Counted from the stretch's first letter, positions 22,864-31,825 are shown. The stretch: DNA of 64,000 bases from Streptomyces sp. NBC_00190 (GCF_036203305.1 NZ_CP108131.1:620001-684000), one strand, 5' to 3'. The notes: a model not told the origin generated them from the sequence alone. A program made the numbers and translations.

Positions 22864-24066
22864 ATGGCTACTGACATCAAGGACACCGTCCGTGCCGTCG
22901 AGGCTGCCGCCGTCATGAGGCTGCTCCCGTCCCGTCCCCGGCTGCTCGCTCTGGGCGAGCCCACCCACGGCGAGGACACGCTGCTCGACCTGCGCAACGA
23001 GCTCTTCCGGCAGCTCGTCGAGCAGGAGGGCTACCGGACGATCGCGATCGAGAGCGACTGCATGACGGGCCTGCTCGTGGACGACCACGTCACCTCGGGC
23101 ACGGGCACCCTCGACGAGGTCATGGAGCACGGATTCAGCCACGGCTGGGGCGCCTCCGCGGCCAACCGCGAGCTCGTGCGCTGGATGCGCGCCTACAACG
23201 ACGGCCGGCCCGCGCCCGAGCGGCTCCGCTTCGCCGGCTTCGACGGCCCGCTGGAGATCACCGGCGCCGCGAGCCCCCGGCAGTCCCTCACCGCACTCCA
23301 CCGCTACCTCGCGGCCCGGGTGGACGCGGACCTGCTCCCCTGCACCGCGGAGGCACTCGACCACCTGCTCGGCACCGACGACCGGTGGACCGATCCCGCC
23401 GCGATGACGGATCCGGCCCAGTCCGTGGGGCAGTCGGTCGAGGCCGGGGAGTTGCGGCTGCTCGCCGACGATCTGGTGGCGCTGCTCGACGCGCACACGC
23501 CGCACCTGCTCGCTGTGACCTCGCGGGACGACTGGGACCGGGTACGCCTGTACGGGCGTACGGCGACCGGCCTGCTGCGCTATCACTACTGGATGGCCGA
23601 CACCTCACCCGCCCGCCTGACCCGGCTGGTGGGCTTGCGGGACCAGATGATGGCCCACAACCTCCTCGCCGTCGCCGCTCGGGGACCGGCACTCGTCCAC
23701 GCCCACAACTCCCATCTGCAGCGGGAGAAGAGCACGATGCGGATGGGCGGGTTGCCACTGGAGTGGTGGAGCGCCGGTGCGCTGGTGAGCGCCCGGCTCG
23801 GCGAGGAGTACGCGTTCGTGGCGACGGCCCTCGGCACGATCCGGCACCGCGGAGTGGACACGCCGCCGCAGGACACCGTCGAAGGACTCCTGTACGCGCT
23901 CCCGGAGGACCGCTGCCTCATCGACGCCCCTCGGCTGGCCACCGCCCTCGCCGACACGCTCCCCGCGCCCCGCGTATCCCCCTGGTTCGGCTACGCCCCG
24001 CTCGACCCGGCCCAACTGGCGGACAGCGACGGGCTCGTGTTCATCAAGGACGTCCCGCAGCGCTAG
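22864..24066 (+). CDS. Erythromycin esterase-family protein
   Basis: 400-residue PF05139 protein. The conserved N-terminal block LALGEPTHGEDTLLDLRNEL has the His/Glu pair of EreA/B-type hydrolases. It is followed by YRTIAIESDC, RFAGFDGP, and later ALVHAHNSHLQREKS and the WWSAGAL region. Ere enzymes open macrolide lactone rings, but most actinobacterial homologues have unknown substrates, including ones linked to succinoglycan-type or other ester chemistry. The ATG at 22864 lies almost on top of the operator dyad, so the mRNA may be leaderless or nearly so. Expression is probably governed by the divergent tandem-MerR regulator. A role in resistance to an ester-containing antibiotic is plausible, not shown. 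Confidence 0.87.
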   Translation: MATDIKDTVRAVEAAAVMRLLPSRPRLLALGEPTHGEDTLLDLRNELFRQLVEQEGYRTIAIESDCMTGLLVDDHVTSGTGTLDEVMEHGFSHGWGASAANRELVRWMRAYNDGRPAPERLRFAGFDGPLEITGAASPRQSLTALHRYLAARVDADLLPCTAEALDHLLGTDDRWTDPAAMTDPAQSVGQSVEAGELRLLADDLVALLDAHTPHLLAVTSRDDWDRVRLYGRTATGLLRYHYWMADTSPARLTRLVGLRDQMMAHNLLAVAARGPALVHAHNSHLQREKSTMRMGGLPLEWWSAGALVSARLGEEYAFVATALGTIRHRGVDTPPQDTVEGLLYALPEDRCLIDAPRLATALADTLPAPRVSPWFGYAPLDPAQLADSDGLVFIKDVPQR

Positions 24067-24254
24067 CGCCAGAAGGATGTGACAGACATTCAGACCGGCA
24101 GTAGTAATTGAATTCAAATTCCAACGCCTGCCGGATTCATACTGAGATCGGCTCAATGAGTGGCTTTCCGGACCGGACCGGCGCGCTGCGGCACCGCTCC
24201 GAACCAGCTCTGCATCCCTTGGAAGTTACGCGAGGCGACGGAAGGCTGGAGACC
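24067..24254 (+). promoter_or_regulatory. AT-rich upstream region of the multicopper oxidase gene
   Basis: 188 nt with an AT-rich block unlike its surroundings. It contains the 10-bp palindrome TTGAATTCAA (24108-24117). It must hold the promoter of the oxidase gene. No known copper-responsive box can be identified with confidence. Confidence 0.45.
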
Positions 24255-26180
24255 ATGGTTGGACGAAGGGAATTCCTCATGGCCGGCGCCTTGGGGGGTG
24301 CGGCAGTTCTTTCCACGGGATGTTCCGGAGACAAAGACGTATCGTCGACGGGGCACGGGGCGGGGATGGGCCACAGGAAGGGGCTTGCGGACGCCCCGGT
24401 GCCCCAGACCCCTGCGCTGGCGAAGTACGTCGACCCGCTGCCCACGCCGATGACAGCCATCCCGGATCCTTCCGTCTACCCGGGAGCCGACTACTACGAG
24501 CTCACCATGCGGCCGGGCACGTGGAGCTTCCACCGGGATCTCAAGCCGGCCACCGTGTGGGGTTACTGGGCCAAGAACCCGCGCGATCCCCACAAGGCGA
24601 TCGGCATGGGTTATCTGGGGCCGACCATCAGCGTGAACAGGGACCGCCCGACGGTCGTCAAGTACCGCAACGAGCTGCCCACCACCCACTTGTTCCAGTT
24701 CGTGATCGACGCCATTCGCAAGGGGAACCCCGAGCTGACCCCGATGGCTCCTCCTCCCTACAAGACCAAGCCGCCTTTCCCCCCGAATGTCAACGTGTGG
24801 AACGTCGTACACCAGCACGGCGGTTTCACACCGCCACAGTCCGACGGCATGCCGCTGCACTCCTTCAGCCCGGACGGCATCCACGCGGAGTCCTACACCA
24901 CTCTGGACCCCAGCCGGGTCAAACCCAACGAAGCGATCTGCGCGTACACCAACCACGAGCTTTCGTCCATGCTCTGGTACCACGATCACGGCATGGGGAT
25001 GACCAGCGTCAACGTCTACGCGGGCCTTGCCGGTCTCTACCTCATTCGCGACCCCGCCGACGAGCGGCTCGGGCTGCCGCGAGGCGAATTCGAGGTCCCC
25101 ATCATCCTGCAGGACCGGACCTTCCACCCGGACGGCTCGCTCGCCTACACCATGACCCAGAGGGAGGGCGAGGACACCCCGGTCGTCAACGGGAAGGCGT
25201 ACCCGTTCCTGGCGGTCGAGCCGCGACGCTATCGGCTGCGCATTCTCAACGCTTCGAACGAGCGTTTCTGGCGGCTGAGGTTCGAAACTCCCAGGGACGT
25301 ACTCCCTCAGCCCACACTGCCGTTCTGGCTGATCGGCACCGACGGCGGCTTCCGTGCTCCGTTGCAGATGCTGAACTTGATCTCGCCGGCCGAGCGGTAC
25401 GACCTGATCGTCGACTTCGGCAAGATGCCCATGGGCACGAACATCACGTTGACGAACTACCACGCGCCGGTCCACTTCCCCGGCATGCCCGGCATGGGAC
25501 CGGTCATCTCGGAAATCATGCAGTTCCAGGTCACCAAACCGTTGTCCGGAGGCGCGGACAAGACGACGCCGCCCAAGAAACTCCAGCTGCCGGCGGTCCC
25601 GCCCATCGAGCCGGAACCGGACACCCGCCGACGGGAATGGGTCACCTACCAGCACAAACTCTTCGGCACCATGACGTTCAACGCGGTGCCGTTCATGGAG
25701 CCGTCCCAGGATTTCATCAAGGCGGGATCGAGCGAGATCTGGGAGTACATCAATCCCAACCACGACGCCCACCCGATGCATGTCCACCTCATCAACTTCC
25801 AGGTGCTGAACCGGCAGCCGATCGATGCGGCCGCCTACCAGGCGGATTACGAAGAGTGGCTCGACGGTGGCCGCAAACCGGAGGGCCGGCCGGTGTTGGC
25901 GAACTATCTCACCGGCCCGCCGATTCCGCCGGACCCGGACGAAGCACGGTCCTACAAGGACACGTTCAAGTCCTATCCGGAGACGGTGACCAGAATCATC
26001 ACTCAGGCATTCAGTCCGCCGACGGCCACGATCGCGTCGATTCCGGGCAGCGGCACCGAGTTCCCGGCGACGTACGTCCACCACTGCCACCTTCTCGAAC
26101 ACGAAGACGACGACCTGATGCGCCCCTGGACGATCGTCGACCACGACGGTGACGAACACGACGCCGGCCACAGCAAGTGA
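24255..26180 (+). CDS. Tat-exported multicopper oxidase (phenoxazinone synthase/CotA-like)
   Basis: 641-residue laccase-type oxidase coupling one-electron substrate oxidation to O2 reduction. The Tat signal starts GRREFLMAGALGGAAVLSTGC; the Cys after STG could also be a lipid-attachment site, though with a weak lipobox. Copper ligands are complete: HQHGG (H186, H188), WYHDHG (H243, H245), HPMHVHLINFQV (H506, H509, H511) and HHCHLLEHEDDDLM (H610, C611, H612, H616, axial M622). Inserts and cupredoxin order resemble bilirubin oxidase/CotA and phenoxazinone synthase. The start at 24255 directly precedes the twin arginine. Codon use is visibly less GC-biased than neighbours (tct, gtt, ggg, aaa), suggesting more recent acquisition. 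Likely roles are phenolic oxidation, metal oxidation or spore pigment chemistry. Confidence 0.93.
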   Translation: MVGRREFLMAGALGGAAVLSTGCSGDKDVSSTGHGAGMGHRKGLADAPVPQTPALAKYVDPLPTPMTAIPDPSVYPGADYYELTMRPGTWSFHRDLKPATVWGYWAKNPRDPHKAIGMGYLGPTISVNRDRPTVVKYRNELPTTHLFQFVIDAIRKGNPELTPMAPPPYKTKPPFPPNVNVWNVVHQHGGFTPPQSDGMPLHSFSPDGIHAESYTTLDPSRVKPNEAICAYTNHELSSMLWYHDHGMGMTSVNVYAGLAGLYLIRDPADERLGLPRGEFEVPIILQDRTFHPDGSLAYTMTQREGEDTPVVNGKAYPFLAVEPRRYRLRILNASNERFWRLRFETPRDVLPQPTLPFWLIGTDGGFRAPLQMLNLISPAERYDLIVDFGKMPMGTNITLTNYHAPVHFPGMPGMGPVISEIMQFQVTKPLSGGADKTTPPKKLQLPAVPPIEPEPDTRRREWVTYQHKLFGTMTFNAVPFMEPSQDFIKAGSSEIWEYINPNHDAHPMHVHLINFQVLNRQPIDAAAYQADYEEWLDGGRKPEGRPVLANYLTGPPIPPDPDEARSYKDTFKSYPETVTRIITQAFSPPTATIASIPGSGTEFPATYVHHCHLLEHEDDDLMRPWTIVDHDGDEHDAGHSK

Positions 26181-26305
26181 CGGGTGGCGGCCGCCTGCCC
26201 GGCTCGCCGCAACGACCCCGAAGGTTCGCGCTTCTAGGACGAAACCTGACCTACTTCGGTCCTACTGTCGTCACGTCAGCAGGAGCCGACAGAGAGGACG
26301 TACCG

Positions 26306-26830
26306 ATGAAGCACACCGCCCCCGAGGGCTACACCAGCGTCTCACCGTGGGTCGTCACCGACGACACGGGCGCACTGCTCGACTTCATCGCCGCAGCGTT
26401 CGACGGCGAAGAGATCGCTCGGGTACCGCTCGAGGACGGCACCATCGGCCACGGCGAGATCCGCATCGGCGACACGGTCGTACTGGCCTTCGACCGCAGG
26501 CCCGACTGGCCGGTGATGCCCTCGCTGCTGCGCCTCTACGTCCCCGACGCGGATACCGCCATGGCCGCCGCCGTGGCGCACGGGGCAACGGTGATCACCC
26601 AGGCCATCGACAACGCTTGGGGCGACCGGGGCGGCAGGGTGCGCGATCCCTTCGGCAACATCTGGTGGGTGACCAGCCGGGTCGAGGACATCGCACCCGA
26701 CAGGGCCTGGCAGCGGATGTCCCAGCCGAAGTACACCGAGTCGATGCGCGTCGCCCAGGAAACCCTGGACGCCGAGCTCAGCGGACGGGAGTCCGGGGTG
26801 GCCAGCGCCCCACAACACCCGGCCCCCTGA
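26306..26830 (+). CDS. VOC (glyoxalase/bleomycin-resistance) superfamily protein, PhnB-like
   Basis: 174-residue cytosolic protein of the vicinal-oxygen-chelate fold. Typical paired beta-alpha-beta units are seen: SVSPWVVTDDTGALLDFIAA, then GHGEIRIGDTVVLAFDRR, and later SLLRLYVPDADTAMAAAVAH, GATVITQ, WGDRGGRVRDPFGNIWWVTS. The last block is the PhnB/3-demethylubiquinone-methyltransferase-like signature. The ATG at 26306 is preceded by GAGAGGACGTACCG. A short inverted element around AGGACGAA...TTCGGTCCT (26237-26265) in the upstream region could be regulatory. Substrate unknown; such proteins often bind or modify small molecules. It stands alone between the oxidase and the terpene operon. Confidence 0.8.
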   Translation: MKHTAPEGYTSVSPWVVTDDTGALLDFIAAAFDGEEIARVPLEDGTIGHGEIRIGDTVVLAFDRRPDWPVMPSLLRLYVPDADTAMAAAVAHGATVITQAIDNAWGDRGGRVRDPFGNIWWVTSRVEDIAPDRAWQRMSQPKYTESMRVAQETLDAELSGRESGVASAPQHPAP

Positions 26831-26994
26831 TCCCGCCGCGCGAACGGATGCTGCCCGTGTTGCTCCAGTGGGCTGACGTGGGGCCCGCGAAGTGCCACGA
26901 TGATCCGTGCTCAACAGTGTGCCGGTCGGGACGCAGGTGAGAGGCGGAAGCGCGTCCCGGAGACAGCCCTACCCCACGAACGGGTGGACACCCC

Positions 26995-27915
26995 ATGCGC
27001 GTTACCCCTCTCGTATCGTCCTTAGGCAGCAGCGGCCAGGGCCCCGCCCCGGACGATCCGGTGCGGCTCTACTACAGCCGCAAGACGAAGGAGATCCTCC
27101 AGAAGTACGGCCCGGGCCCCCGCGTGCACTTCCACGTGGGGCTGTACCCAGACGGCCCACCGGACACCATCGTTTCCCAGAGCACGCTGAAGCAGCGCCT
27201 GCTCGACGCACAGGAGCGGATAGTCGAGCACGCGGCCCGCTCGTGGGGCGCGTACGAGGCGCCTCCCCGGCGGCTGCTGGACATCGGCTGCGGTCTGGGC
27301 GGCACCTCGCTGTACTGGGCGCAGGAGCACGGGGCATCCGTCACCAGCCTCACCGTCGCTGCCGCACACGTCCCGATCGTCCGGCACTTCGCCCGTCACG
27401 CAGGGGTGGAGGGGCGCGTGAGACCCGCATTGGCGGATGTCCACGACCTGGACCAGACCCGTGCGTACGACGCCGTCTACGCCAACGAGAGCAGCGGATA
27501 CACCGACCGGACCCGTCTCTTCGAGGTCGTCGCCAAGGCCCTTGAGCCCGGTGGATGGTTCGGGATCCAGGAGCATTTCGTGGGCCGCTCCGAGTGGCGA
27601 GAGTTCATCGACGGCTACTACAGAACGCGACTGGGACAGCGCGGGGAATACCTGGCCGCGGCCGAGGCAGCCGGCTTCGAGCTGGTGCAGGACGAGGACG
27701 TAACGGAATCGGTGGCGGAGTTCTGGGTGCAGTCCATGGCGTGGAACACCGCAGAACTCGATCGGCTCCGAGCGGGCGCCGACGTCGCATCCGGCGCCTG
27801 GACCGGCGAACGGCTCGCACAGTCGACGATCGCGCACAGCAAGTTCTTCCGGCTCTGGCGTGACCACGCGGTGGAGACGCGGCTGTTGCTCTTCCGGATC
27901 GGTGGCGGCCGATGA
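26995..27915 (+). CDS. Prenyl-diphosphate C-methyltransferase (GPP 2-C-methyltransferase family)
   Basis: 306-residue SAM-dependent methyltransferase of the group that methylates geranyl or farnesyl diphosphate before cyclisation, as in 2-methylisoborneol biosynthesis. Motif I is [10 protein letters not shown] (residues 94-103). The family-specific N-terminus [30 protein letters not shown] and [10 protein letters not shown], plus the aromatic [20 protein letters not shown], support the call. Codon 10 is TTA (27022-27024), the rare leucine codon read by the bldA tRNA, so production is probably tied to development. The stop overlaps the start of the terpene synthase (ATGA), implying translational coupling. 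The product is probably a methylated terpene (C11 or C16); which one cannot be told. Confidence 0.85.
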   Translation: MRVTPLVSSLGSSGQGPAPDDPVRLYYSRKTKEILQKYGPGPRVHFHVGLYPDGPPDTIVSQSTLKQRLLDAQERIVEHAARSWGAYEAPPRRLLDIGCGLGGTSLYWAQEHGASVTSLTVAAAHVPIVRHFARHAGVEGRVRPALADVHDLDQTRAYDAVYANESSGYTDRTRLFEVVAKALEPGGWFGIQEHFVGRSEWREFIDGYYRTRLGQRGEYLAAAEAAGFELVQDEDVTESVAEFWVQSMAWNTAELDRLRAGADVASGAWTGERLAQSTIAHSKFFRLWRDHAVETRLLLFRIGGGR

Positions 27916-29018
27916 CCGCTTCGCCGCGCCCCTCGCTCCTCGGTACGCGCCTGCCCTCCTTCTACTGCCCCCTGGAGCGCGACCTCGTCCATCCCGAGGC
28001 GAAGCAGGTGGAGGCCCGGGCGGTCGAGTGGCTGGACGCCTTCGGCCTGTACCCCGATGCGGCCGAGCGCGCGTGGGGTCTCGCCACCCACAGCGCCGAC
28101 TTCTCCTGCCGCATCATCCCCGACGGGAAGGTGGAAGCCCTCCTGCTGTTCACCGAATGGAACTACTGGGCCAACGCGGTCGACGACTGGCAGGATTCGG
28201 GTTCCGACGAGGTGGGGACGGGTGCCGTCGTCGAACACGGTGCACGTCTGCTGCGGACCATGGAGGACCCGGGGGTGTCGCTGCTGCCGGAGGGTCCCAT
28301 GACCCGTGCGCTGGTGGACCTGGTGAGCCGCACCCACGCCATGCTCACGCCCTACGAGCTGCGCAGGTTCGTCGAGGGGACGCGCGACTGGCTGCTCGGG
28401 GCGGCCTGGCGGGCCGCCCAGGCCGAGACCGGGACCATGCCGGGGCTGAACGACTTCGTCGCCATGGGGCCGCTGGCGAACGGTACGCGCTTCTCGCTGA
28501 CCTGGTCCGACGTCGCCCGCGCGGACCGACTGCCGGCGGACGTGCGCTGCTCCCCGGCTCTGACGGCGCTGACGGATGCGGCGGGATTCGTCGTCAGCGC
28601 GGACAACGACCTGTTCTCCTACGACAAGGACGACCACCTGGAGCCGCGCGAGGTGAATCTCGTCAATGTCCTCGCCCACCAGGAGAACTGCTCCCCCGCC
28701 GAGGCGGTGCCGCTCGCGGTGGCCTTGCGTGACCGGGTGATGGGCCTCTTCATCAGGCTACGGGCACAGTTGGAGGACGACGCGGACGGGGCGGCCGGGG
28801 AACTGCGCCGTCACCTGGCCGCATTGGGTCACTACGTGGCCGGCTCCATCGCCTGGCAGAGCCGGGCACCCCGGTACGCGAGTCCGCGCAATCGCTACGA
28901 GCTTCCCCTCGCGGAAGCCAGGTTCGCGGTCCGGTTCGCCGACACCCCCGGTGTCGCCGGAATCGATCCGCCGGATCTGCCGGCCCTCGCGTCCTGGTGG
29001 CAGCAGGTGCGTGGCTGA
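27912..29018 (+). CDS. Class I terpene synthase
   Basis: 368-residue terpene cyclase that ionises a prenyl diphosphate with a Mg2+ trio. The Asp-rich motif is DDWQD at residues 91-95, preceded by [11 protein letters not shown]. The NSE/DTE-type triad is NDLFSYDKD (N232, S236, D240). An RY pair occurs near the C-terminus (RNRYELP), as in bacterial cyclases. The start ATG overlaps the stop of the methyltransferase gene by 4 nt, so the two proteins are made together. The likely substrate is the methylated diphosphate, as in MIB synthase, though the DDWQD motif differs from the MIB synthase motif I remember. A hairpin terminator follows. The neighbouring P450 on the other strand belongs to a conservon and may or may not act on the product. 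Confidence 0.87.
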   Translation: MTASPRPSLLGTRLPSFYCPLERDLVHPEAKQVEARAVEWLDAFGLYPDAAERAWGLATHSADFSCRIIPDGKVEALLLFTEWNYWANAVDDWQDSGSDEVGTGAVVEHGARLLRTMEDPGVSLLPEGPMTRALVDLVSRTHAMLTPYELRRFVEGTRDWLLGAAWRAAQAETGTMPGLNDFVAMGPLANGTRFSLTWSDVARADRLPADVRCSPALTALTDAAGFVVSADNDLFSYDKDDHLEPREVNLVNVLAHQENCSPAEAVPLAVALRDRVMGLFIRLRAQLEDDADGAAGELRRHLAALGHYVAGSIAWQSRAPRYASPRNRYELPLAEARFAVRFADTPGVAGIDPPDLPALASWWQQVRG

Positions 29019-29026
29019 GCGAGGTC

Positions 29027-29055
29027 GAGGGCCCCGGCGGCCGGCCGGGGCCCTC
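29027..29055. terminator. Bidirectional hairpin terminator
   Basis: GAGGGCCCCGG (29027-29037) pairs perfectly with CCGGGGCCCTC (29045-29055), loop of 7 nt. It sits between the terpene synthase stop and the end of the conservon P450 gene, both of which converge here. Confidence 0.8.
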
Positions 29056-29072
29056 GGCGCGGAGGGACCGGC

Positions 29073-30464
29073 TCAGCGGCGGCCGAGCAGCCGGCGCCAC
29101 CAGCTGACGCCACGGCGGCGAACGGCTACCTCAGCCACTGCCGTCGGCTGCGGCGGGATCGGCGCGTGTGCGGGGTGCCCGGCCGGCTGCTCGGGCTGGG
29201 ACTGCGGGTTCGGCGCGGAGCGCGGGGCGAACCGTACCGGCAGGGACAGCAGGTGGCGTGACATGAGGGTGCCACGCCATTGGAGCTCGCTCGCGTCGAC
29301 CGCCAGCTGGAGGTCGGGCAGCCGGTCCAGCAGGACTTCGATGCCCGTGTCCGCGATCGCGCGGCCGATGTCCTGGCCCGGGCACTCGTGCGGTCCGCTG
29401 CTGAAGGCCAGGTGGGAGCGGTTGCCGTGGACGGAGACGTCGGGATCCGGCCGGATCTGCGGGTCGGCGTTGCCCGCGGCCAGGCCGAGCAGGATCATGT
29501 CGCCGGCTTTCACCTGCTGGCCGCCCAGCAGGGTGTCACCGGTGGCCCAGCGCCCGATGATCGTGTTGATCGGCGGGTCGTCCCACAGGACTTGCTCCAG
29601 GGCGTCGGGCAGCGTCATGTGGCCTCCGGAGAGACTCGCCCGGAAGCGCGGATCGGTCAGTACGGACCGCAGCGTGTTGGCGATCAGGTTGGCGGTGGTC
29701 TCGTAGGCCGCGATCAGCACGACGCGCAGGTGCATCAGCACTTCGGTGTCGCTCAGGTTCGCGGGGTGCTCGATCAGCCAGGAGGCGAGGTCGCGGGCGG
29801 GCTTGGCCTTGCGCTCCATGACCAGATGTTCCAGCGTGACGGTGACGTAGCGGTCGCTCTGGAGGGCCGTCTCCGTCCCCTGGAGCATGTCGCGTGCCGC
29901 GTTGACCAGCAGGGGTCCGTGTTCGTCGGGCGCCCCGATGAGCTGCGTCATGACCAGCATGGGGAGTTGGTCGGAGAAGGCGGACACCAGGTCGGCGTAC
30001 CCCTCGCCTGCGATCTTGTCGACGAGCTGGTTGGCGAAGCGGGTCACGTAACGGCGGATGCCTCGCTTGTCGAAGCGCTCCAGGGACTCCACCACGGCTG
30101 CGCGCAGCCGGTCATGCACGGGCCCGTCGGTGAAGTTGCACACCGGCACCCAGGAAACCATGGGGCCCAGCGGGGTGTCGGCCGGCACCCGGCCCTCTCT
30201 CATGTCGCGCCAGCCGCGGGGGTCTCGGGCGAAGCGCGACGACATGCGCGCCACGTCCAGGTTCTCCCGGTGACCGAGGACCAGCCATGCCGGGAGGTCC
30301 CCGCTGACCAGCACGGGGGCCACCGGCCCGTGCTCGGCCCGAAGCTTCTCGTACAACGCGAGGGGGTCGGCCTGGGCCTCCGTTCCGTGGAGACGGTGCA
30401 GGCCGCCGACCGTTCCGGCAGCGTGGGCGGGGCACTCGGGCGGTGGGGTGGGGCTGGTACTCAC
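29073..30464 (-). CDS. cvnE: Conservon cytochrome P450, CYP157-like without the ExxR motif
   Basis: 463-residue P450 closing the conservon. Heme-binding loop FSSGPHECPG with Cys361; I-helix IAAYETT (about 251-257). The K-helix, nearly invariant ExxR in P450s, reads E290-QVLW here, so the Arg is absent. The same substitution is known for CYP157 family members of Streptomyces conservons (for example EQSLW in CYP157C1). A basic, proline-rich tail (QPEQPAGHPAHAPIPPQP, then RRRGVSWWRRLLGRR) could bind membranes or partners. The GTG start overlaps the cvnD stop (GTGA) with GGAGG just upstream. Function is likely signalling- or redox-partner-related rather than classical monooxygenation. It sits beside the terpene operon. 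Confidence 0.88.
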   Translation of the reverse strand: MSTSPTPPPECPAHAAGTVGGLHRLHGTEAQADPLALYEKLRAEHGPVAPVLVSGDLPAWLVLGHRENLDVARMSSRFARDPRGWRDMREGRVPADTPLGPMVSWVPVCNFTDGPVHDRLRAAVVESLERFDKRGIRRYVTRFANQLVDKIAGEGYADLVSAFSDQLPMLVMTQLIGAPDEHGPLLVNAARDMLQGTETALQSDRYVTVTLEHLVMERKAKPARDLASWLIEHPANLSDTEVLMHLRVVLIAAYETTANLIANTLRSVLTDPRFRASLSGGHMTLPDALEQVLWDDPPINTIIGRWATGDTLLGGQQVKAGDMILLGLAAGNADPQIRPDPDVSVHGNRSHLAFSSGPHECPGQDIGRAIADTGIEVLLDRLPDLQLAVDASELQWRGTLMSRHLLSLPVRFAPRSAPNPQSQPEQPAGHPAHAPIPPQPTAVAEVAVRRRGVSWWRRLLGRR

Positions 30465-31081
30465 ATTGCCTCCTGGGTGGCTGCCTGGGAATGCAGGTAG
30501 TGCATGAGGGTCAGCAGGACATCGCGGGACGAGTCCCGTCGTCTGGCGTCGCAGACGAGGATCGGGACGGCGGGGGGCAGGTCGAGGGCCTGGCGCAGTT
30601 CCTCCAGCGGATGCTCGGGCGCGCCGGGGAAGGAGTTGACGGCCACGACGAACGGGACCCCCCGTTCCTCCAGTCGTCCGATGACATCGAAGCTGATCTC
30701 CAGCCGACGGGTGTCGAGGAGTACGACCGCTCCGAGCGCGCCCTCGAAGAGCCCGCGCCACAGGAACCAGAAGCGCTCCTGGCCGGGAGTTCCGAACAGG
30801 TACAGCACGAGTTCGTCGTTGATGCTGATGCGGCCGAAGTCCATGGCCACGGTCGTGGTGATCTTGCGATCCACACCCCAGGTGTCGTCGATGCCGACGC
30901 CCGCCCTGGTCATCGTCTCCTCGGTGGTCAGCGGCTTGATCTCGCTGACCGCACCGACCATCGTCGTCTTGCCCACGCCGAAGCCGCCGACGATGACGAC
31001 TTTCACGGCGGCCGCGGCCGTCTGCGGGAGTACGTCCGCGTGGGACGGCCCGGCGGGCGGGTCAGAGCTTCTGAAGTCCAT
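30461..31081 (-). CDS. cvnD: Conservon Ras-like GTP/ATP-binding protein
   Basis: 206-residue small GTPase-like switch. P-loop GGFGVGKTT (about residues 34-42) follows VKVVIV; switch II is LFGTPGQERF with the Gln seen in MglA-like GTPases. The G4 motif is AVNSFPG, a departure from NKxD that is typical of conservon D proteins. G5 is CDAR. Residues 1-28 are a flexible, Pro/Asp-rich extension. It overlaps cvnC by 20 nt and cvnE by 4 nt, so all five genes are one coupled operon. Conservon D proteins are proposed to form a membrane-associated complex with CvnA-C, controlling antibiotic production or aerial growth. Confidence 0.93.
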   Translation of the reverse strand: MDFRSSDPPAGPSHADVLPQTAAAAVKVVIVGGFGVGKTTMVGAVSEIKPLTTEETMTRAGVGIDDTWGVDRKITTTVAMDFGRISINDELVLYLFGTPGQERFWFLWRGLFEGALGAVVLLDTRRLEISFDVIGRLEERGVPFVVAVNSFPGAPEHPLEELRQALDLPPAVPILVCDARRRDSSRDVLLTLMHYLHSQAATQEAM

Positions 31082-31421
31082 CTATCACTGCCTCGATCAG
31101 AGCAAGGTCGGGTAGCTGCGCGGCGGGAACGGGCGGACGGACGTACACGCGCTGAGCGGCCATCAGGTCTCCGACCAGCACGGTGACGGCGCTGACGGGC
31201 AGGCCGGCGTACGCGGCGATCTCGGCCACCGACAGCGGTGACCGGCACATCCGCAGGATGGCCGCCTGCTCGGGCTGCGTCTCGGGCTGGGCCGGCCCTT
31301 TGGCCACGACCAAGGTCACGAGGTCCAGTTGGACGGCGGTGGAGGGTCCGCTGCGTCCGCCGGTGATGACGTAGAGCCGTTCGGGGCTGCTGTCCTCCCA
31401 GCTGGTGGGCGAATCATTCAC
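31062..31421 (-). CDS. cvnC: Conservon DUF742 protein
   Basis: 119-residue DUF742 protein, a winged-helix-like adaptor. Typical sequence: RLYVITGGRSGP near the N-terminus, QAAILRMCRSPLSVAEIAAY, AGLPVSAVTVLVGDLMAAQ, then VYVRPPVP. The final helix (LALIEAVIDGLQKL) matches the conserved end of the family. The GTG start overlaps the stop of cvnB (GTGA), as is usual in this operon type. DNA binding has been suggested for the fold but not shown for these proteins; it is thought to work inside the CvnA-D assembly. Confidence 0.93.
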   Translation of the reverse strand: MNDSPTSWEDSSPERLYVITGGRSGPSTAVQLDLVTLVVAKGPAQPETQPEQAAILRMCRSPLSVAEIAAYAGLPVSAVTVLVGDLMAAQRVYVRPPVPAAQLPDLALIEAVIDGLQKL

Positions 31422-31825
31422 GCGGGCTGCCCGTCATGTCGGGGCGGGCTGCTCAAGTGGTCCCCCATTCGGGTCACCAGGTTGCGCATCTGCGCGCCCA
31501 TCAGCCCCGCGTCGACGTCCTCGTCGGCGAGGACCGCAAGGTAGGAACCGTCACCGGCGGCCATCAGGTAGAAGAACCCGCCGTCCATCTCGATCACGAC
31601 AAGGCGCATCCTGCCCTCGGAGCGCGGCAGTTCCGCGGCCACCGCTCCGGCAAGGCTCTGCAGGCCCGCGCAGGCCGCTGCCAGGCGGTCGGCCGTATCG
31701 GTCTCGGCCCCGTACTGCGCGACGCAGAGCCCGTCCGCGGACAGTACGATCACGTGCCGCGTCTGCGGCACTCCGGCGGCCAGGTCCTTGAGCATCCAGT
31801 CCATGCTGCTTCGCTGAGTCATCAC
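31418..31825 (-). CDS. cvnB: Conservon roadblock/LC7-domain protein
   Basis: 135-residue roadblock/LC7 protein, the MglB-like partner and possible regulator of the CvnD GTPase. Sequence pattern: MLKDLAAGVPQTRHVIVLSA, DGLCVAQYGAETDTADRLAA, VVIEMDGGFFYLMAAGDGSY, LAVLADEDVDAG. Two adjacent in-frame starts exist, GTG at 31825 and ATG at 31822; the former is given. Only 3 nt separate it from the stop of cvnA, so translation is coupled. Second gene of the conservon. Confidence 0.94.
   Translation of the reverse strand: MMTQRSSMDWMLKDLAAGVPQTRHVIVLSADGLCVAQYGAETDTADRLAAACAGLQSLAGAVAAELPRSEGRMRLVVIEMDGGFFYLMAAGDGSYLAVLADEDVDAGLMGAQMRNLVTRMGDHLSSPPRHDGQPA

Noticed and set aside
24153..26171. 672-codon minus-strand frame opposite the multicopper oxidase
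   Set aside because: Antisense shadow; all copper-binding motifs are on the plus strand.
27912..29018. Calling the terpene synthase 2-methylisoborneol synthase outright
   Set aside because: Methyltransferase pairing fits, but the Asp motif and neighbours differ from the MIB cluster, so only a class I synthase is claimed.
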